Notes: generated from the sequence alone by a model not told the origin. DNA of 64,000 nucleotides from Tomitella biformata AHU 1821 (GCF_000524475.1 NZ_BAVQ01000003.1:62001-126000); one strand, 5' to 3'; positions 10,895-22,435 are shown, numbered from the stretch's first letter. Numbers and translations are program-made.

Positions 10895-11258
10895 CCCTAC
10901 GTTGCGCGGGCGATAATCGCCCGTTTCTGCCCAATTCCGGTCGCTGCCAGCGCCGCGGTGCCCGCCCGCCGAGGGTACGCAGGCCCAATTTTGCGTATGC
11001 CCAGGTCGCGTTCATTCCGCAAGCACGGAGATTCTGACGACCGGGCGAATACAGTCGAGATACGGCGCGTCGCCGCTCATATTCCCCCGGTGGTCGATTT
11101 TCGTCGTCGCCGAGGACCCCTCAGCACATGCGTTTCCCCAGGTCATGCGCACCCAACACACGACAGCGTGCAATCCACCACCACGAACGGGCGATCCGCC
11201 GTCGAATTCGCAGGAACCCACGACGAGTCGACTCGATATCTGCCCGCGCAACGTAGGG
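10895..11258. repeat. MITE-like segment bounded by 17-bp perfect inverted repeats
   Basis: CCCTACGTTGCGCGGGC at 10895-10911 recurs in exact inverted form at 11242-11258, facing inward, 364 bp end to end. The next eight bases inside each end are also similar (GATAATCG versus AGATATCG). The interior holds no gene. This is the layout of a miniature inverted-repeat element, but I see no target-site duplication in the flanks (ending TTTT and starting CGCT), and no related transposase in the window. Confidence 0.45.
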
Positions 11259-11319
11259 CGCTGACAAGCAACCCTGCCCCGCCCGCCCAGTCTCACCGCG
11301 TGCACCGAGCCACCCGCTG

Positions 11320-11347
11320 ACTGGCCCACCGACTCTAGTCGGCCAGT
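11320..11347 (+). promoter_or_regulatory. Stem-loop upstream of the short leaderless ORF
   Basis: Arms ACTGGCC (11320-11326) and GGCCAGT (11341-11347), with an inner GACT/AGTC pair making a longer stem with a CACC bulge. No U-run. It lies 29 bp before the -10 box of the next unit and could end upstream transcription or bind a regulator. Confidence 0.3.
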
Positions 11348-11375
11348 TGGATGCCAATCACTCTCCAGGAGGAGC

Positions 11376-11388
11376 TAACATTGACATC
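11376..11388 (+). promoter_or_regulatory. -10 box of a leaderless transcript
   Basis: TAACAT at 11376-11381, then exactly seven bases to the GTG at 11389. This is the same geometry as at other leaderless starts in the window. No matching -35 hexamer is evident. Confidence 0.45.
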
Positions 11389-11448
11389 GTGATGACCAGT
11401 CAGGCCCCAGTCGGCCGCTCCCGGAACGGCTATCTGGTCGTGGTCTGA
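11389..11448 (+). CDS. Candidate leaderless short ORF (19 codons) upstream of the VOC gene
   Basis: Reads (V)MTSQAPVGRSRNGYLVVV and stops at 11446-11448, sixty bases before the VOC start codon. GTG at 11389 is 7 nt after TAACAT, so the transcript may begin on the start codon; an AGGAGGAG also lies at 11368-11374, giving a conventional start on the ATG at 11392 as an alternative. Every codon is a common high-GC codon, and the peptide ends in Leu-Val-Val-Val, as leader peptides that sense branched-chain amino acids often do. Function is unknown: a cis-acting leader peptide for the VOC gene or a small free peptide. Not a recognised family. Confidence 0.4.
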   Translation: MMTSQAPVGRSRNGYLVVV

Positions 11449-11508
11449 TCCGCGCTCCTCCTCGCGTCTGAGCGAAATCAACCTCACCCGCACAGACCAG
11501 GGAGACTA

Positions 11509-11883
11509 ATGACAGCGCGTTTCAACCACACCATCATCGCCTCAACAGATCCGACCGAGATGGCCGTCTACTATCGCGACCTGCTCGAAGCCGACGAGGC
11601 CCCATCGTGGGGTCCGTTCGTCAACATCCAGATCGCAGACGGCGTCCTGCTGCAGTTCGCCACTCCACCGACGGAGTTCTCACCGCAGCACTACGCTTAC
11701 TTGCTCGACGACGCACACTTCGACCGCGCCCACGCCAAGATCACCGACAATAGCCAGGCGCATTGGGCCGATCCCCAACGTTCCCGGGCTGGCGAGATCA
11801 ACTGCGGGCACGGCGGCCGTGGCGTCTATCTGCTCGACCCCTCGGGTCACTTTCTCGAGTTGATCACCCGCCCCTATCTGTGA
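11509..11883 (+). CDS. VOC (glyoxalase/bleomycin resistance) superfamily protein
   Basis: 124 residues, one vicinal-oxygen-chelate module pair. Seen: FNHTIIASTDPTEMAVYYRDLL (first beta-alpha-beta with the metal His), GPFVNIQIADGVLLQF, and the second half ending GVYLLDPSGHFLELITRPYL, the usual D-P-x-G-H-x-x-E-L metal/Glu motif. GGGAG is placed 5 nt before the ATG. Members include lyases, dioxygenases and drug-binding proteins; the substrate is unknown. It shares its leader with the short ORF at 11389-11448 and converges on hisI across a strong hairpin. Confidence 0.88.
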   Translation: MTARFNHTIIASTDPTEMAVYYRDLLEADEAPSWGPFVNIQIADGVLLQFATPPTEFSPQHYAYLLDDAHFDRAHAKITDNSQAHWADPQRSRAGEINCGHGGRGVYLLDPSGHFLELITRPYL

Positions 11884-11892
11884 TCCCGGGGT

Positions 11893-11928
11893 GGCCTGGG
11901 ATCACAGGCCGCCTTGTGATCCCAGGCC
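11893..11928. terminator. Bidirectional hairpin between VOC gene and hisI
   Basis: Perfect 14-bp arms (GGCCTGGGATCACA at 11893-11906 and its complement at 11915-11928) around 8 nt, located between convergent stops. No T-run, as is common for actinobacterial terminators. Confidence 0.7.
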
Positions 11929-11946
11929 GCCGAGAAACGGACGCGC

Positions 11947-12336
11947 CTAGTCCACTGGTGGCAGCAGCACGTCCGCGTCGAAGCAGGTGTGCGCGCCGGT
12001 GTGGCAGGCCGCGCCCTCCTGGTCGACGGTCAGCAATACCGTGTCGCCATCGCAGTCCAGACGGACCGAGTGCACGTACTGCGTGTGCCCGGACGTCTCT
12101 CCCTTGACCCACCGCCCCTGACGCGAGCGTGAGAAGTACGTGGCGCGGCGGGTCACGAGGGTCTCGGCCAGCGCGGCGTCGTCCATCCAGGCGACCATCA
12201 GCACATCGCCTGTGGTCCGCTCCTGCGCGACGGCGCTGAACAGGCCCGCCTCGTTTCGCTTGAGCCGTGCCGCGATGGCGGGGTCCAAGGCTAAGGGGGC
12301 CGAGGCTGAGGCGGAATCCGTGCGGGAGTCGCTCAT
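11947..12336 (-). CDS. hisI: Phosphoribosyl-AMP cyclohydrolase
   Basis: 129 residues, monofunctional HisI (no HisE domain). Opens the adenine ring of PR-AMP in histidine synthesis, a zinc enzyme. Seen: [37 protein letters not shown]-type segment ([14 protein letters not shown]), [27 protein letters not shown] with the zinc cysteines in DCD and ACHTG..TC. The ATG overlaps the hisF stop as ATGA. Last gene of the his operon. Confidence 0.96.
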   Translation of the reverse strand: MSDSRTDSASASAPLALDPAIAARLKRNEAGLFSAVAQERTTGDVLMVAWMDDAALAETLVTRRATYFSRSRQGRWVKGETSGHTQYVHSVRLDCDGDTVLLTVDQEGAACHTGAHTCFDADVLLPPVD

Positions 12337-13106
12337 CGGACCGTGATCCCCTCGGCGGCCATGCTGGCCTTGACCTGCGCGATGCTGAGCTCGCCGAAGT
12401 GGAAGACGCTCGCGGCAAGGACCGCGTCGGCCCCGGCCTTGATCGCGGGGGCGAAGTCCTCGGCCTTTCCGGCCCCGCCACTGGCGATGATGGGGATGTT
12501 CACCGCGGCGCGCACGGCCGCGATGATCTTCAGGTCGAAGCCCTCTTTGGTGCCGTCGGCGTCCATCGAGTTGAGCAGGATCTCCCCCACTCCGAGCTCA
12601 GCGCCGCGGATGGCCCACTCGACGGCGTCGATGCCGGTGCCCTTCGTACCCCCGTGGGTGGTGACCTCCCAGCCGGACGGGGTGGGCTCTGTCCCCTCGG
12701 GGACGGTCCGCGCGTCGACGGACAGGACGATGCACTGGGAGCCGAAGCGCTGGCTGAGCTCGGAGAGCAACTCCGGCCGGGCAATAGCGGAGGTGTTGAC
12801 GCTGACCTTGTCAGCCCCGGCGCGCAGGAGCTGGTCGACATCCTCGACGGAGCGGACGCCGCCGCCGACGGTGAGCGGGATGAAGATCTGCTCCGCGGTG
12901 CGGCGCACGACATCGAGCATGGTGCCGCGCCCGGACTTCGACGCGCTGACATCGAGGAACGTCAGCTCGTCGGCGCCCTGCTTGTTATAGGCGGCGGCTA
13001 GCTCGACGGGATCGCCGGCGTCCCGCAAGTTCGCGAACTTGACGCCCTTGACCACTCGGCCATCGTCCACGTCCAGGCAGGGAATCACACGTACCGCAAG
13101 CGTCAT
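12333..13106 (-). CDS. hisF: Imidazole glycerol phosphate synthase cyclase subunit
   Basis: 257 residues. With HisH makes imidazole glycerol phosphate and AICAR from PRFAR. Seen: [32 protein letters not shown] (catalytic Asp in CLDVD), [64 protein letters not shown]-type segment with the second catalytic Asp, and [16 protein letters not shown] at 13106 overlaps the stop of the impA gene as ATGA. Confidence 0.97.
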   Translation of the reverse strand: MTLAVRVIPCLDVDDGRVVKGVKFANLRDAGDPVELAAAYNKQGADELTFLDVSASKSGRGTMLDVVRRTAEQIFIPLTVGGGVRSVEDVDQLLRAGADKVSVNTSAIARPELLSELSQRFGSQCIVLSVDARTVPEGTEPTPSGWEVTTHGGTKGTGIDAVEWAIRGAELGVGEILLNSMDADGTKEGFDLKIIAAVRAAVNIPIIASGGAGKAEDFAPAIKAGADAVLAASVFHFGELSIAQVKASMAAEGITVR

Positions 13107-13984
13107 GTCAGCTCCGTTTCAGGTTCTTCTGCTATTTCCGGAAGGTAGTCCTCGGGATCGCCCAGGTCGAGGAACACCTCAAGCATCTCCTCGTGCACGC
13201 CAGGAGCGCCGACGACCACCGACGGCGAGCGGATGTCCCACTCGTTTCCAGCGAGGTCGGAGACGACGCCGCCAGCAGCCCGCACGAGCGCGACCCCGGC
13301 CGCGTTGTCCCAGGGGTGATCCCCGAAGCCGACGGCCGCACCGAGAATTCCGGCGGCCGTGAAGGCCAGGTCGGCCCCGGTGCTGCCGTGCATCCGCAGG
13401 CGGCTGACCCGGCTGCTGAGCTGCCCCAGGGCCTCGATTCGATATCTGCCGGGATAACGGCCGCGGCCCTCGAGGTTGAGCGCGCCGAGTCCGATCACGG
13501 AGTCGGACAGGGGCGCGCGGGACAGCGGCGGCAGCGGCTCGCCGTTGGCGAAGACCGGGCCGTCGATCGCGGCGGCGAACCGCTGGCCGACCAGCGGCAG
13601 CCAGGTCATCCCCAGGATGGGGACGCCGTCGTGGATCAGGGACAGCAGGACCCCGGCGATGGGCAGGCCAGAGGAGTAGTTGAAGGTGCCGTCCACCGGA
13701 TCGAGCACCCAGACGGTGCCCGAGTCCAGCATCGGCCCACCGAACTCCTCGCCGTGCACCGGTATCCCTGTCCGCTCCAATAAGCCTCGGCCCAGACGGC
13801 GCTCGATCTCCAGATCGACCGCCGTCGCGAAGTCCTGCGGCCCCTTCATCACGTGGCCTGGCGCGCCGACGTTGTCACGGAAGTACGCGCTGACACCGTC
13901 GAGCAGCCCGGTCGCGATCGACAGCAGCCGCTGCGGGTCCTCCGGCAGGCCCGAGGGGATGTGCGCGCGCTGGTCTCGGGCCAC
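13103..13984 (-). CDS. impA: Inositol monophosphatase family protein (ImpA type)
   Basis: 293 residues, Mg-dependent FIG-superfamily phosphatase. Seen: VHGEEFGG (metal Glu), [17 protein letters not shown] (D-P-x-D-G-T signature) and [17 protein letters not shown] (W-D-x-A-G). An inositol monophosphatase-like gene sits between hisA and hisF in M. tuberculosis (impA, Rv1604). Its physiological substrate is uncertain: inositol phosphate or, by context, histidinol phosphate. The start is GTG at 13984; 14 bp separate it from hisA and it overlaps hisF. Confidence 0.9.
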   Translation of the reverse strand: MARDQRAHIPSGLPEDPQRLLSIATGLLDGVSAYFRDNVGAPGHVMKGPQDFATAVDLEIERRLGRGLLERTGIPVHGEEFGGPMLDSGTVWVLDPVDGTFNYSSGLPIAGVLLSLIHDGVPILGMTWLPLVGQRFAAAIDGPVFANGEPLPPLSRAPLSDSVIGLGALNLEGRGRYPGRYRIEALGQLSSRVSRLRMHGSTGADLAFTAAGILGAAVGFGDHPWDNAAGVALVRAAGGVVSDLAGNEWDIRSPSVVVGAPGVHEEMLEVFLDLGDPEDYLPEIAEEPETELT

Positions 13985-13998
13985 GACGATGTGCGGAA

Positions 13999-14733
13999 CT
14001 AGTTGGAAACCGCGGCGAGAGCCTCGGGCAGGGTGAAGCGTCCGGCGTACAGGGCCTTGCCGACGATCGAGCCCTCGACGCCGATAGGCGTGAGCTTGGC
14101 GATGTCGATGAGGTCCTGCAGCGTGGACACACCGCCGGAGGCGATGACGGGGGCCTTGGTGACGGCGCAGACCTGCTCGAGCAACCCGAGGTTGGGGCCC
14201 TGCAGAGTGCCGTCCTGCTTGACGTCGGTGACGACGTAGCGAGAACAGCCCTCGCGGTCGAGGCGATCGAGCACCTCCCAGAGGTCACCGCCGTCGCTGA
14301 CCCAGCCGCGGCCGCGCAGGCGATAGTCGCCGTCGATCATCTTGACGTCCAGGCCCACCGCGATACGGTCGCCATACTTGGCGATGGCGCGGGCGCACCA
14401 GTCTGGGTCCTCGATGGCGGCGGTGCCGAGGTTGACTCGCGCGCAGCCGGTGGCCAGCGCGGCGACGAGGGAATCCTCATCGCGGATGCCGCCGGACAGC
14501 TCGACCTTCACGTCCAGCTCGCCGACGACCTGCTTGAGGAGCTCCCGGTTCTCCCCACGCCCGAACGCGGCGTCGAGGTCGACCAGATGCACCCACTCGG
14601 CACCGTCGGTTTGCCACTGGAGGGCGGCATCTCGAGGAGAGCCGTAGCTGGTCTCGCTACCGGCCTCTCCCTGGACAAGGCGGACGGCTTGACCGTCGGC
14701 GACATCTACTGCTGGCAGCAAAACAAGGCTCAC
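13999..14733 (-). CDS. priA: ProFAR isomerase, probably bifunctional HisA/TrpF (PriA)
   Basis: 244 residues. Isomerises ProFAR in histidine synthesis; in actinobacteria without trpF the same enzyme isomerises phosphoribosylanthranilate. Seen: [29 protein letters not shown] (first catalytic Asp), [49 protein letters not shown] (second catalytic Asp) and [13 protein letters not shown]. The Arg and Ser residues of RGENREL and related loops are as in PriA. GTG at 14733 (V-S-L-V-L-L-P) is chosen by family match; GTG at 14745 is four codons upstream. The absence of trpF from the trp operon here supports the dual role. Confidence 0.94.
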   Translation of the reverse strand: MSLVLLPAVDVADGQAVRLVQGEAGSETSYGSPRDAALQWQTDGAEWVHLVDLDAAFGRGENRELLKQVVGELDVKVELSGGIRDEDSLVAALATGCARVNLGTAAIEDPDWCARAIAKYGDRIAVGLDVKMIDGDYRLRGRGWVSDGGDLWEVLDRLDREGCSRYVVTDVKQDGTLQGPNLGLLEQVCAVTKAPVIASGGVSTLQDLIDIAKLTPIGVEGSIVGKALYAGRFTLPEALAAVSN

Positions 14734-14755
14734 GTGCGCCAACACTAGTGGCTGG

Positions 14756-15001
14756 CTACTCGCGCTCGGACTGCGGGTCGGAAAGGTAGCGCTTGGTCAG
14801 CCACTTCGACACGAAGGCCATGGCGCCGATGGCTAGCGCGACGCCCACGAGCACGATCCCCAGCGCCACCCAGCCGTCGGGCTTGACCAGCACTATCACG
14901 AGCGCGGCCAGCGCCAGCATCGACGCGAATGCGGCCGCCGCGCTGAGGGCCAGGCGCACGAAGTACCCCACGAATCCCCGGTCGACGGGCCGCCGAGTCA
15001 C
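14756..15001 (-). CDS. Small two-helix membrane protein in the his operon
   Basis: 81 residues: basic N-terminus (V-T-R-R-P-V-D-R-G), hydrophobic helices at about 16-40 and 44-66, and a short polar tail. No known domain. GTG at 15001 overlaps the hisH stop as GTGA, which I prefer to an ATG 15 bp upstream. Small membrane proteins at this place recur in the order; a role in histidine synthesis or transport has not been shown. Confidence 0.75.
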   Translation of the reverse strand: MTRRPVDRGFVGYFVRLALSAAAAFASMLALAALVIVLVKPDGWVALGIVLVGVALAIGAMAFVSKWLTKRYLSDPQSERE

Positions 15002-15633
15002 AGGCTCGAAACCCAATTCTCCAGCAGCTGCGCGCCAGCGTCGCCGGATTTCTCGGGGTGGAACTGCGTCGCGGTCAGGGGGCCATTCTCAATGGCGGAG
15101 ATGAACCGTCCGCCATGGTCGGTCCAGGTCAGCTCCGGGGCCTTGAGCACATCGGACTCCCCCAGTTCCCAGCGTTGCACCGCGTAGGAGTGGACGAAGT
15201 AGAAGCGGGTGTCCGCGTCCAGGCCGGCGAACAGTCTGGTGTCCGCCGGCGCCTCGACGGTGTTCCACCCCATGTGCGGGAGGATCTTCGCCTGCAAACG
15301 CTCGACGGTGCCGGGCCATTCGCCGCAGCCCTCGGTCTCCACACCGAACTCGACGCCACGGTCGAACAGGACCTGCATGCCGACGCAGATGCCGAACACC
15401 GGACGCCCGCCCGCGAGCCGCTTGCCGATGATCCGCTCGCCGCGGATGCCGCGCAGGCCGGCCATGCAAGCCTCGTACGCGCCCACGCCGGGGACCAACA
15501 GCCCGTCCGCGGACAGTGCCACCGCGGGGTCGGCGGTGACGGTGACCGCAGCCCCGACGCGCTCGACTGCGCGCTGCGCCGAATGCAGGTTGCCGGATCC
15601 ATAGTCCAGGATCGCGACTGTCTTTCGGCTCAT
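14998..15633 (-). CDS. hisH: Imidazole glycerol phosphate synthase glutaminase subunit
   Basis: 211 residues. Class I glutamine amidotransferase that supplies ammonia to HisF. Seen: [32 protein letters not shown] (oxyanion strand), [16 protein letters not shown] with nucleophile Cys, YFVHSYAV, and [21 protein letters not shown] with catalytic His and Glu. ATG at 15633 with AAGGGCGAAG upstream. The 26-bp gap to the 50-residue gene is the only loose joint in this part of the operon. Confidence 0.97.
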   Translation of the reverse strand: MSRKTVAILDYGSGNLHSAQRAVERVGAAVTVTADPAVALSADGLLVPGVGAYEACMAGLRGIRGERIIGKRLAGGRPVFGICVGMQVLFDRGVEFGVETEGCGEWPGTVERLQAKILPHMGWNTVEAPADTRLFAGLDADTRFYFVHSYAVQRWELGESDVLKAPELTWTDHGGRFISAIENGPLTATQFHPEKSGDAGAQLLENWVSSL

Positions 15634-15659
15634 CTTCGCCCTTCTAGGTGTGTGGCTGT

Positions 15660-15811
15660 CTAGACCAGTTGCAGGATGCCGCCGACGGCGGCCAGCAGCC
15701 CGAGCGCGCCGAGGATGCCGGAGACGAGCTTATTGGACTTGTATGTGGTGAACGCGCCGCCGAGGAGGAAGCCGCCGACGATGAACAGCCCATAGATCCA
15801 GAACTCGTCCA

Positions 15812-15812
<1 letters not shown>
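15660..15812 (-). CDS. 50-residue membrane protein between hisB and hisH
   Basis: Starts [15 protein letters not shown] and ends G-G-I-L-Q-L-V; two glycine-rich hydrophobic helices joined by T-T-Y-K-S-N-K. The ATG overlaps the hisB stop as TAATG, so translation is coupled to hisB, and the codons follow local GC3 bias. Too short for most gene finders. Probably a real small membrane protein; function unknown. Confidence 0.7.
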
Positions 15813-18949
<3,137 letters not shown>

Positions 18950-19158
18950 GGGAGTCCTCTCGGCTGAAACTGTCTCTGAGCTGGGGCGTGCCCAAAAACG
19001 GCGGCCCCAACCTCGATTATCCAGCATATGCCCAGGTTGACCACAATCGTGATCGGCCCCCTCCCCCACATTCCGCCTGCGGCCGGGGCTAGACGCCCGG
19101 AGGATAGCGCCCGTCCAGCACCTCGCGTAGACCCATCCCAGCTCGCAAATTGTGATGC

Positions 19159-19187
19159 TTGACACCACCTTCGTACTCCTACAGAGT
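19159..19187 (+). promoter_or_regulatory. Candidate sigma-70-type promoter for the LVIVD gene
   Basis: TTGACA at 19159-19164, 17 bases, then CAGAGT at 19182-19187, 46 bp before the chosen start codon. The -35 is a perfect consensus; the -10 is weak. Confidence 0.45.
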
Positions 19188-19232
19188 GCAGATTGTTCGT
19201 TCACTTTCAAGCGGGGCCATGCGGGGGCACAG

Positions 19233-20804
19233 ATGAATATCAGTATTTCGAACCGAGCGCGTCGGATCTTCGCCGTCGCGGCGGCGGCCACGATCGCGGT
19301 GCCCATCGCCGGCCTGGCCGGGGCCGCGCCCGCGGCTGCGCCCGGCCCGGTCCACGAGTCGACGGCCATCGCCGACCATGCCGCCGGGCGGGCGGACTGC
19401 GGCACCGGCTCGCTACCGGAGACCGGATTGCAGGGCGATGTCTCCGCCGCAGACCGCGACAGCGGACGCAGCACCGAGGGCTACCGGTGCAACACCACCC
19501 TCGCTGGCGCGTTCCCCGGCCTCGGCGCCGGCATCGTCTCCGCCAGCTTTGCGAACTGCGCCTACCTGGGCACACTGTTCCCCGGCAACCTCCTGGGCCC
19601 GACGCCCGGCGTGCAGGTCCTCGACGTGTCCGACCCCGCGAACCCGGTCCACACCACGACCCTCGCCGAGCCCGCCATGGTGGCCGGCACCTGGGAGAGC
19701 CTGAAAGTGAACGAGGAGCGGAAGCTGCTCGTCGGCACCGGAGTCCCGCTGCTCACCGGCTTCGGTCTGCTATCGGTCTACGACATCTCCGATTGCGCGC
19801 ACCCGCGACTGCTCAACTCCGGGACAGGCACCGATCTGCAGATGCTCCTGCCCATCACCGCCCACGAGGGCGGCTTCTCCCCCGACGGCAACACCTACTG
19901 GGCCTCTGGAACGGCCCCCGGCATCGTCAGCGCCGTGGACCTCGCGGATCCGGCGAATCCGCGCGTGCTCTGGCAAGGGTTGATCGGGTTGTCCAGCCAC
20001 GGGTTCGGCATGAGCCCCGACGGCAACCGGATGTACCTGTCCAACACTCTCGGCGGGATCACGGTCCTCGACACCAGCGCCGTCCAGAGCCGCCAGCCCA
20101 ATCCGCAGGTGCCGCAGCTCGCTCAGCTCTCCTGGATCGACGGCGCGGCCACCCAGCACAGCGTCCCCGTCACGTATGACGGCCATCCCTACCTGTTCAC
20201 GGTCGACGAGGGCGGGTCCGGCGGCGTGAAGCTGATCGATATCGCGGATGAGACCGCACCGCGCATCGTCAACTCGATCAAGCTCGAGGTCAACCTGCCG
20301 GAGAACCTGGACGCCGGGCTCGCCTCGTCCATGGGCGGTTCCGTCTTCGCCTACGAGTCCCACTACTGCACCGCCGACCGGCCCCGGGATCCGACCGCGC
20401 TGGCCTGCGGATGGATCTCCTCAGGAATCCGCGTCTTCGATGTCCGGGACCCGTTCAATGTCCGCGAGATCGCTTATTACAACCCGCCGGCGATGACCGG
20501 CCAGAACCTCGGCCGCATGAACTCCCCGCACGCCTGGGCCTCCGCGATCGGCGTGCCGCTGCTCAGCGCGCCCGCTATCGCCAGCGCCATCGCCAACGGA
20601 CAGTTCGACAGCGAGGAGGCGATCTCCGCGCGCAGCGGCATGGTGGTCGGCGGCGACCTGTCCACCGACTGGTGCTTCTCGCCGCCGGCGTGGAAGGGCT
20701 CCCAGCTGTGGGTCACCTGCTCTGACAACGGTTTCATGGCCATCGAGCTCGACCCGAGCGTGTACACCCCGCCGGCCGATCAGCAGTCCACGGTCGGCTC
20801 GTGA
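19233..20804 (+). CDS. Exported LVIVD-repeat (beta-propeller-like) protein
   Basis: 523 residues. An N-terminal Sec signal ([11 protein letters not shown], then a hydrophobic core to the A-P-A-A-A cleavage region near residue 35) exports it. Repeats of the LVIVD type follow: [76 protein letters not shown] and [20 protein letters not shown]. Such repeats form propellers that often bind ligands or metals outside the cell. ATG at 19233 follows GGGGG; the frame extends upstream but that would bury the signal. Its stop overlaps the DUF305 start (GTGA). Function unknown. Confidence 0.85.
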   Translation: MNISISNRARRIFAVAAAATIAVPIAGLAGAAPAAAPGPVHESTAIADHAAGRADCGTGSLPETGLQGDVSAADRDSGRSTEGYRCNTTLAGAFPGLGAGIVSASFANCAYLGTLFPGNLLGPTPGVQVLDVSDPANPVHTTTLAEPAMVAGTWESLKVNEERKLLVGTGVPLLTGFGLLSVYDISDCAHPRLLNSGTGTDLQMLLPITAHEGGFSPDGNTYWASGTAPGIVSAVDLADPANPRVLWQGLIGLSSHGFGMSPDGNRMYLSNTLGGITVLDTSAVQSRQPNPQVPQLAQLSWIDGAATQHSVPVTYDGHPYLFTVDEGGSGGVKLIDIADETAPRIVNSIKLEVNLPENLDAGLASSMGGSVFAYESHYCTADRPRDPTALACGWISSGIRVFDVRDPFNVREIAYYNPPAMTGQNLGRMNSPHAWASAIGVPLLSAPAIASAIANGQFDSEEAISARSGMVVGGDLSTDWCFSPPAWKGSQLWVTCSDNGFMAIELDPSVYTPPADQQSTVGS

Positions 20805-21520
20805 CGCGGTTGGCCGGCCTCAACTCCCCCTGGGCTCGCACCGCTGCCGTCGTCGCCGCAGTGCTGGTGCTGCTGGTCGTCGGCGCGGCGCTTCGGCCGG
20901 TCATCTTCGGAGACACCGCCTCCGGGGCGAGAGTCCACCCCATGTCGGATAACGCCACCGGGCGCGCGGCCACAGGACTCGGCCCGACCGAGATCGCCTT
21001 CGCCCAGGACATGGCCGTCCACCACCAACAGGCCCTGACCATGGTGCAACTGCTCGATCCCCAGGCCTCCCCCGAGGTGGCGGGACTCGCCCGGCAGATC
21101 GGCGACAGCCAGCGGATCGAGATCGGCATGCTGCTCGGCTGGCTCCGGCTCAGCGGCGCCACCGTCACCAATCCGGCGCCGATGGCGTGGATGCGCGACG
21201 GCGGCCACGGCGGGGATGGCGGGGATGGCCATGGCGATCCCGCGGCGCCTGGCCTGATGCCCGGCATGGCGAACTCCGCGGAGCTCGACGCGCTGGCCGC
21301 CGCCCGCGGACCCGATTCCGAGGTCCTCTTCCTCCAATTGATGCACCGCCACCATGTGGCCGGGGTGCAGATGGCGCAGGCCGCGGACCAGCGCCTCGAG
21401 GCCGGAACCGTGAAGCAGGCGGCCCGGGAGATGATCCAAGAGCAGAGCCGGGAGACCGGGGTGCTGACACTGCTGCTCGACCAACGCGGTGTACCGCCGC
21501 TGCCCCTGAATCCGTCGTAG
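20801..21520 (+). CDS. Membrane-anchored DUF305 protein
   Basis: 239 residues. A hydrophobic anchor at about residues 12-32 is followed by DUF305: FAQDMAVHHQQALTMVQLLD and, after a G/D/H-rich loop (GGHGGDGGDGHGDP), VLFLQLMHRHHVAGVQMAQ, each half carrying the M-x-x-H-H motif of the family. DUF305 is a helical-bundle, ferritin-like fold; some members are linked to copper, so the paired His/Met motifs suggest metal binding (inference). The start is GTG at 20801, coupled to the LVIVD gene; the pair recurs across Mycobacteriales. Confidence 0.88.
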   Translation: MTRLAGLNSPWARTAAVVAAVLVLLVVGAALRPVIFGDTASGARVHPMSDNATGRAATGLGPTEIAFAQDMAVHHQQALTMVQLLDPQASPEVAGLARQIGDSQRIEIGMLLGWLRLSGATVTNPAPMAWMRDGGHGGDGGDGHGDPAAPGLMPGMANSAELDALAAARGPDSEVLFLQLMHRHHVAGVQMAQAADQRLEAGTVKQAAREMIQEQSRETGVLTLLLDQRGVPPLPLNPS

Positions 21521-21523
21521 CGC

Positions 21524-21536
21524 TACGCTGACTCCC
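21524..21536 (+). promoter_or_regulatory. -10 box of leaderless polycysteine ORF
   Basis: TACGCT at 21524-21529 then seven bases to ATG at 21537, only 3 bp after the DUF305 stop codon. The geometry predicts transcription starting at the A of the ATG. Confidence 0.6.
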
Positions 21537-21635
21537 ATGTCCGAGTATTCGACCGCCCAGCCGCAGCAGCGGTGTTGTCGTGGCGGCGTCGGGCAGTTCG
21601 GCCGTGACTGTTGTCGCCGCCACTGTTGTCGCTGA
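21537..21635 (+). CDS. Leaderless polycysteine short ORF (putative cysteine-responsive attenuator)
   Basis: 32 residues beginning MSEYSTAQPQQR and containing three Cys-Cys pairs (residues 13-14, 25-26 and 30-31), all TGT codons, with Arg/Gly-rich linkers; it stops at 21633-21635. There is no Shine-Dalgarno, and the ATG sits 7 nt after TACGCT. Leaderless polycysteine short ORFs of this kind are described in mycobacteria as cysteine-responsive attenuators upstream of sulfur-metabolism genes: ribosome stalling at Cys codons changes folding of the downstream leader and exposes the next gene's ribosome site. Here the downstream gene is an OsmC-family peroxidase 187 nt away. The sensing role is inferred. 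Confidence 0.75.
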   Translation: MSEYSTAQPQQRCCRGGVGQFGRDCCRRHCCR

Positions 21636-21822
21636 TCTACGCGACCATTCCCCGCTCCATCTCCAGGGGCAGCGCTCTCATCAATTCAGCCCGTGTCCAA
21701 GGGCTGGCTCCGCGTTCGCCCGCTCCCGGCCGGGACGACGTCGTCCTCGGCTCCCTATCTCAGCCCCACCCTCTGCTGGCATCCCGGCCAGGGCCAACTC
21801 CGCAATCCGCAAAGGACCCATC
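21636..21822 (+). promoter_or_regulatory. Leader between polycysteine ORF and osmC
   Basis: A 187-nt untranslated stretch with several local stem candidates (CCCGGCCGGG near 21733; CTGGC/GCCAG near 21776-21791) just before AAAGGA of osmC. It is the expected place for an attenuator or a structure hiding the ribosome site. No fold was computed. Confidence 0.35.
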
Positions 21823-22329
21823 ATGACCGCCACTCTCACCGGCCTCGCCGCCGTCACCGCTGCCAACCGCGCGGGCGTCGCTAAGGACCCCCAGAACGCC
21901 CAGGTCGTCTTCCGCGCCGAGGCCACCGCGCACGACGCCGTCGCGAGCACCATCACGGCCGGCCAGTACAGCCTCGAGGTGGACGAGCCGCCGGCGCTGG
22001 GCGGCGAGAACAAGGCCCCGAACCCCGTCGAGTACTACCTGGCCTCGCTGCTGTCCTGCCATGTGGTCACCTACCGCGTGTGGGCCGCCGAGCTCGGCAT
22101 CGCGCTCGACGATGTGACCGCGAAGGCCGAGGGCGACCTCGACGTGCGCGGCTTCTTCGGCTTCGACGAGTCCGTGCGCCCGGGCTTCCAGGAGGTGCGC
22201 GTCGTGGTGACGCTGACCGGCCCGGAGCCCCGCGAGCGCTATGAGGAGCTGCACGCCAAGGTCGAGAACCACTGCCCCGTGCTGGATCTCACGCGCAACC
22301 CGACGCCGGTCAAGACTGTGCTCGCCTGA
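21823..22329 (+). CDS. OsmC/Ohr family thiol peroxidase
   Basis: 168 residues. The family reduces organic hydroperoxides with a Cys pair; here Cys79 in YYLASLLSCHVVT and Cys151 in VENHCPVLDLTRNP are at the two family positions, and KAPNPVEYYLASLLSCH is the signature. ATG at 21823 follows AAAGGA; the open frame upstream runs through the polycysteine leader in another frame and is not used. No membrane segment. Cysteine-dependent control of a thiol enzyme would make sense because its reductant pool is low-molecular-weight thiol. Confidence 0.92.
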   Translation: MTATLTGLAAVTAANRAGVAKDPQNAQVVFRAEATAHDAVASTITAGQYSLEVDEPPALGGENKAPNPVEYYLASLLSCHVVTYRVWAAELGIALDDVTAKAEGDLDVRGFFGFDESVRPGFQEVRVVVTLTGPEPRERYEELHAKVENHCPVLDLTRNPTPVKTVLA

Positions 22330-22353
22330 CCGCGCCGACCCGATCGCTCGCCG

Positions 22354-22409
22354 GCTACGCGCGTCCACGCAGATTCTCCGGCCTCGGAACCTGCGTGGAC
22401 GCTCGTAGC
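22354..22409. terminator. Long bidirectional hairpin after osmC
   Basis: A 19-bp stem with one mismatch (arms 22354-22372 and 22391-22409; core GCGTCCACGCAG / CTGCGTGGACGC) and an 18-nt loop between the convergent osmC and 22436 genes. Confidence 0.75.
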
Positions 22410-22435
22410 TTGGCCGACGCGTCCTGTCGAGTCCA

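Larger units (their letters stand above)
10863..11391. other. Gene-free stretch, composition unlike neighbours
   Basis: About 530 bp without a convincing gene. It is less GC-rich than its surroundings, short open frames in it lack codon bias, and it contains the inverted-repeat segment 10895-11258, the hairpin at 11320-11347 and the promoter at 11376-11381. Confidence 0.6.

Noticed and set aside
11012-11329. 105-codon open frame on the minus strand in the gene-free region
   Set aside because: No codon bias, no start signal, and it crosses the right arm of the inverted repeat.
21580-21822. N-terminal extension of OsmC upstream of 21823
   Set aside because: The extension lacks conservation features, overlaps the polycysteine ORF in another frame, and AAAGGA marks ATG 21823.
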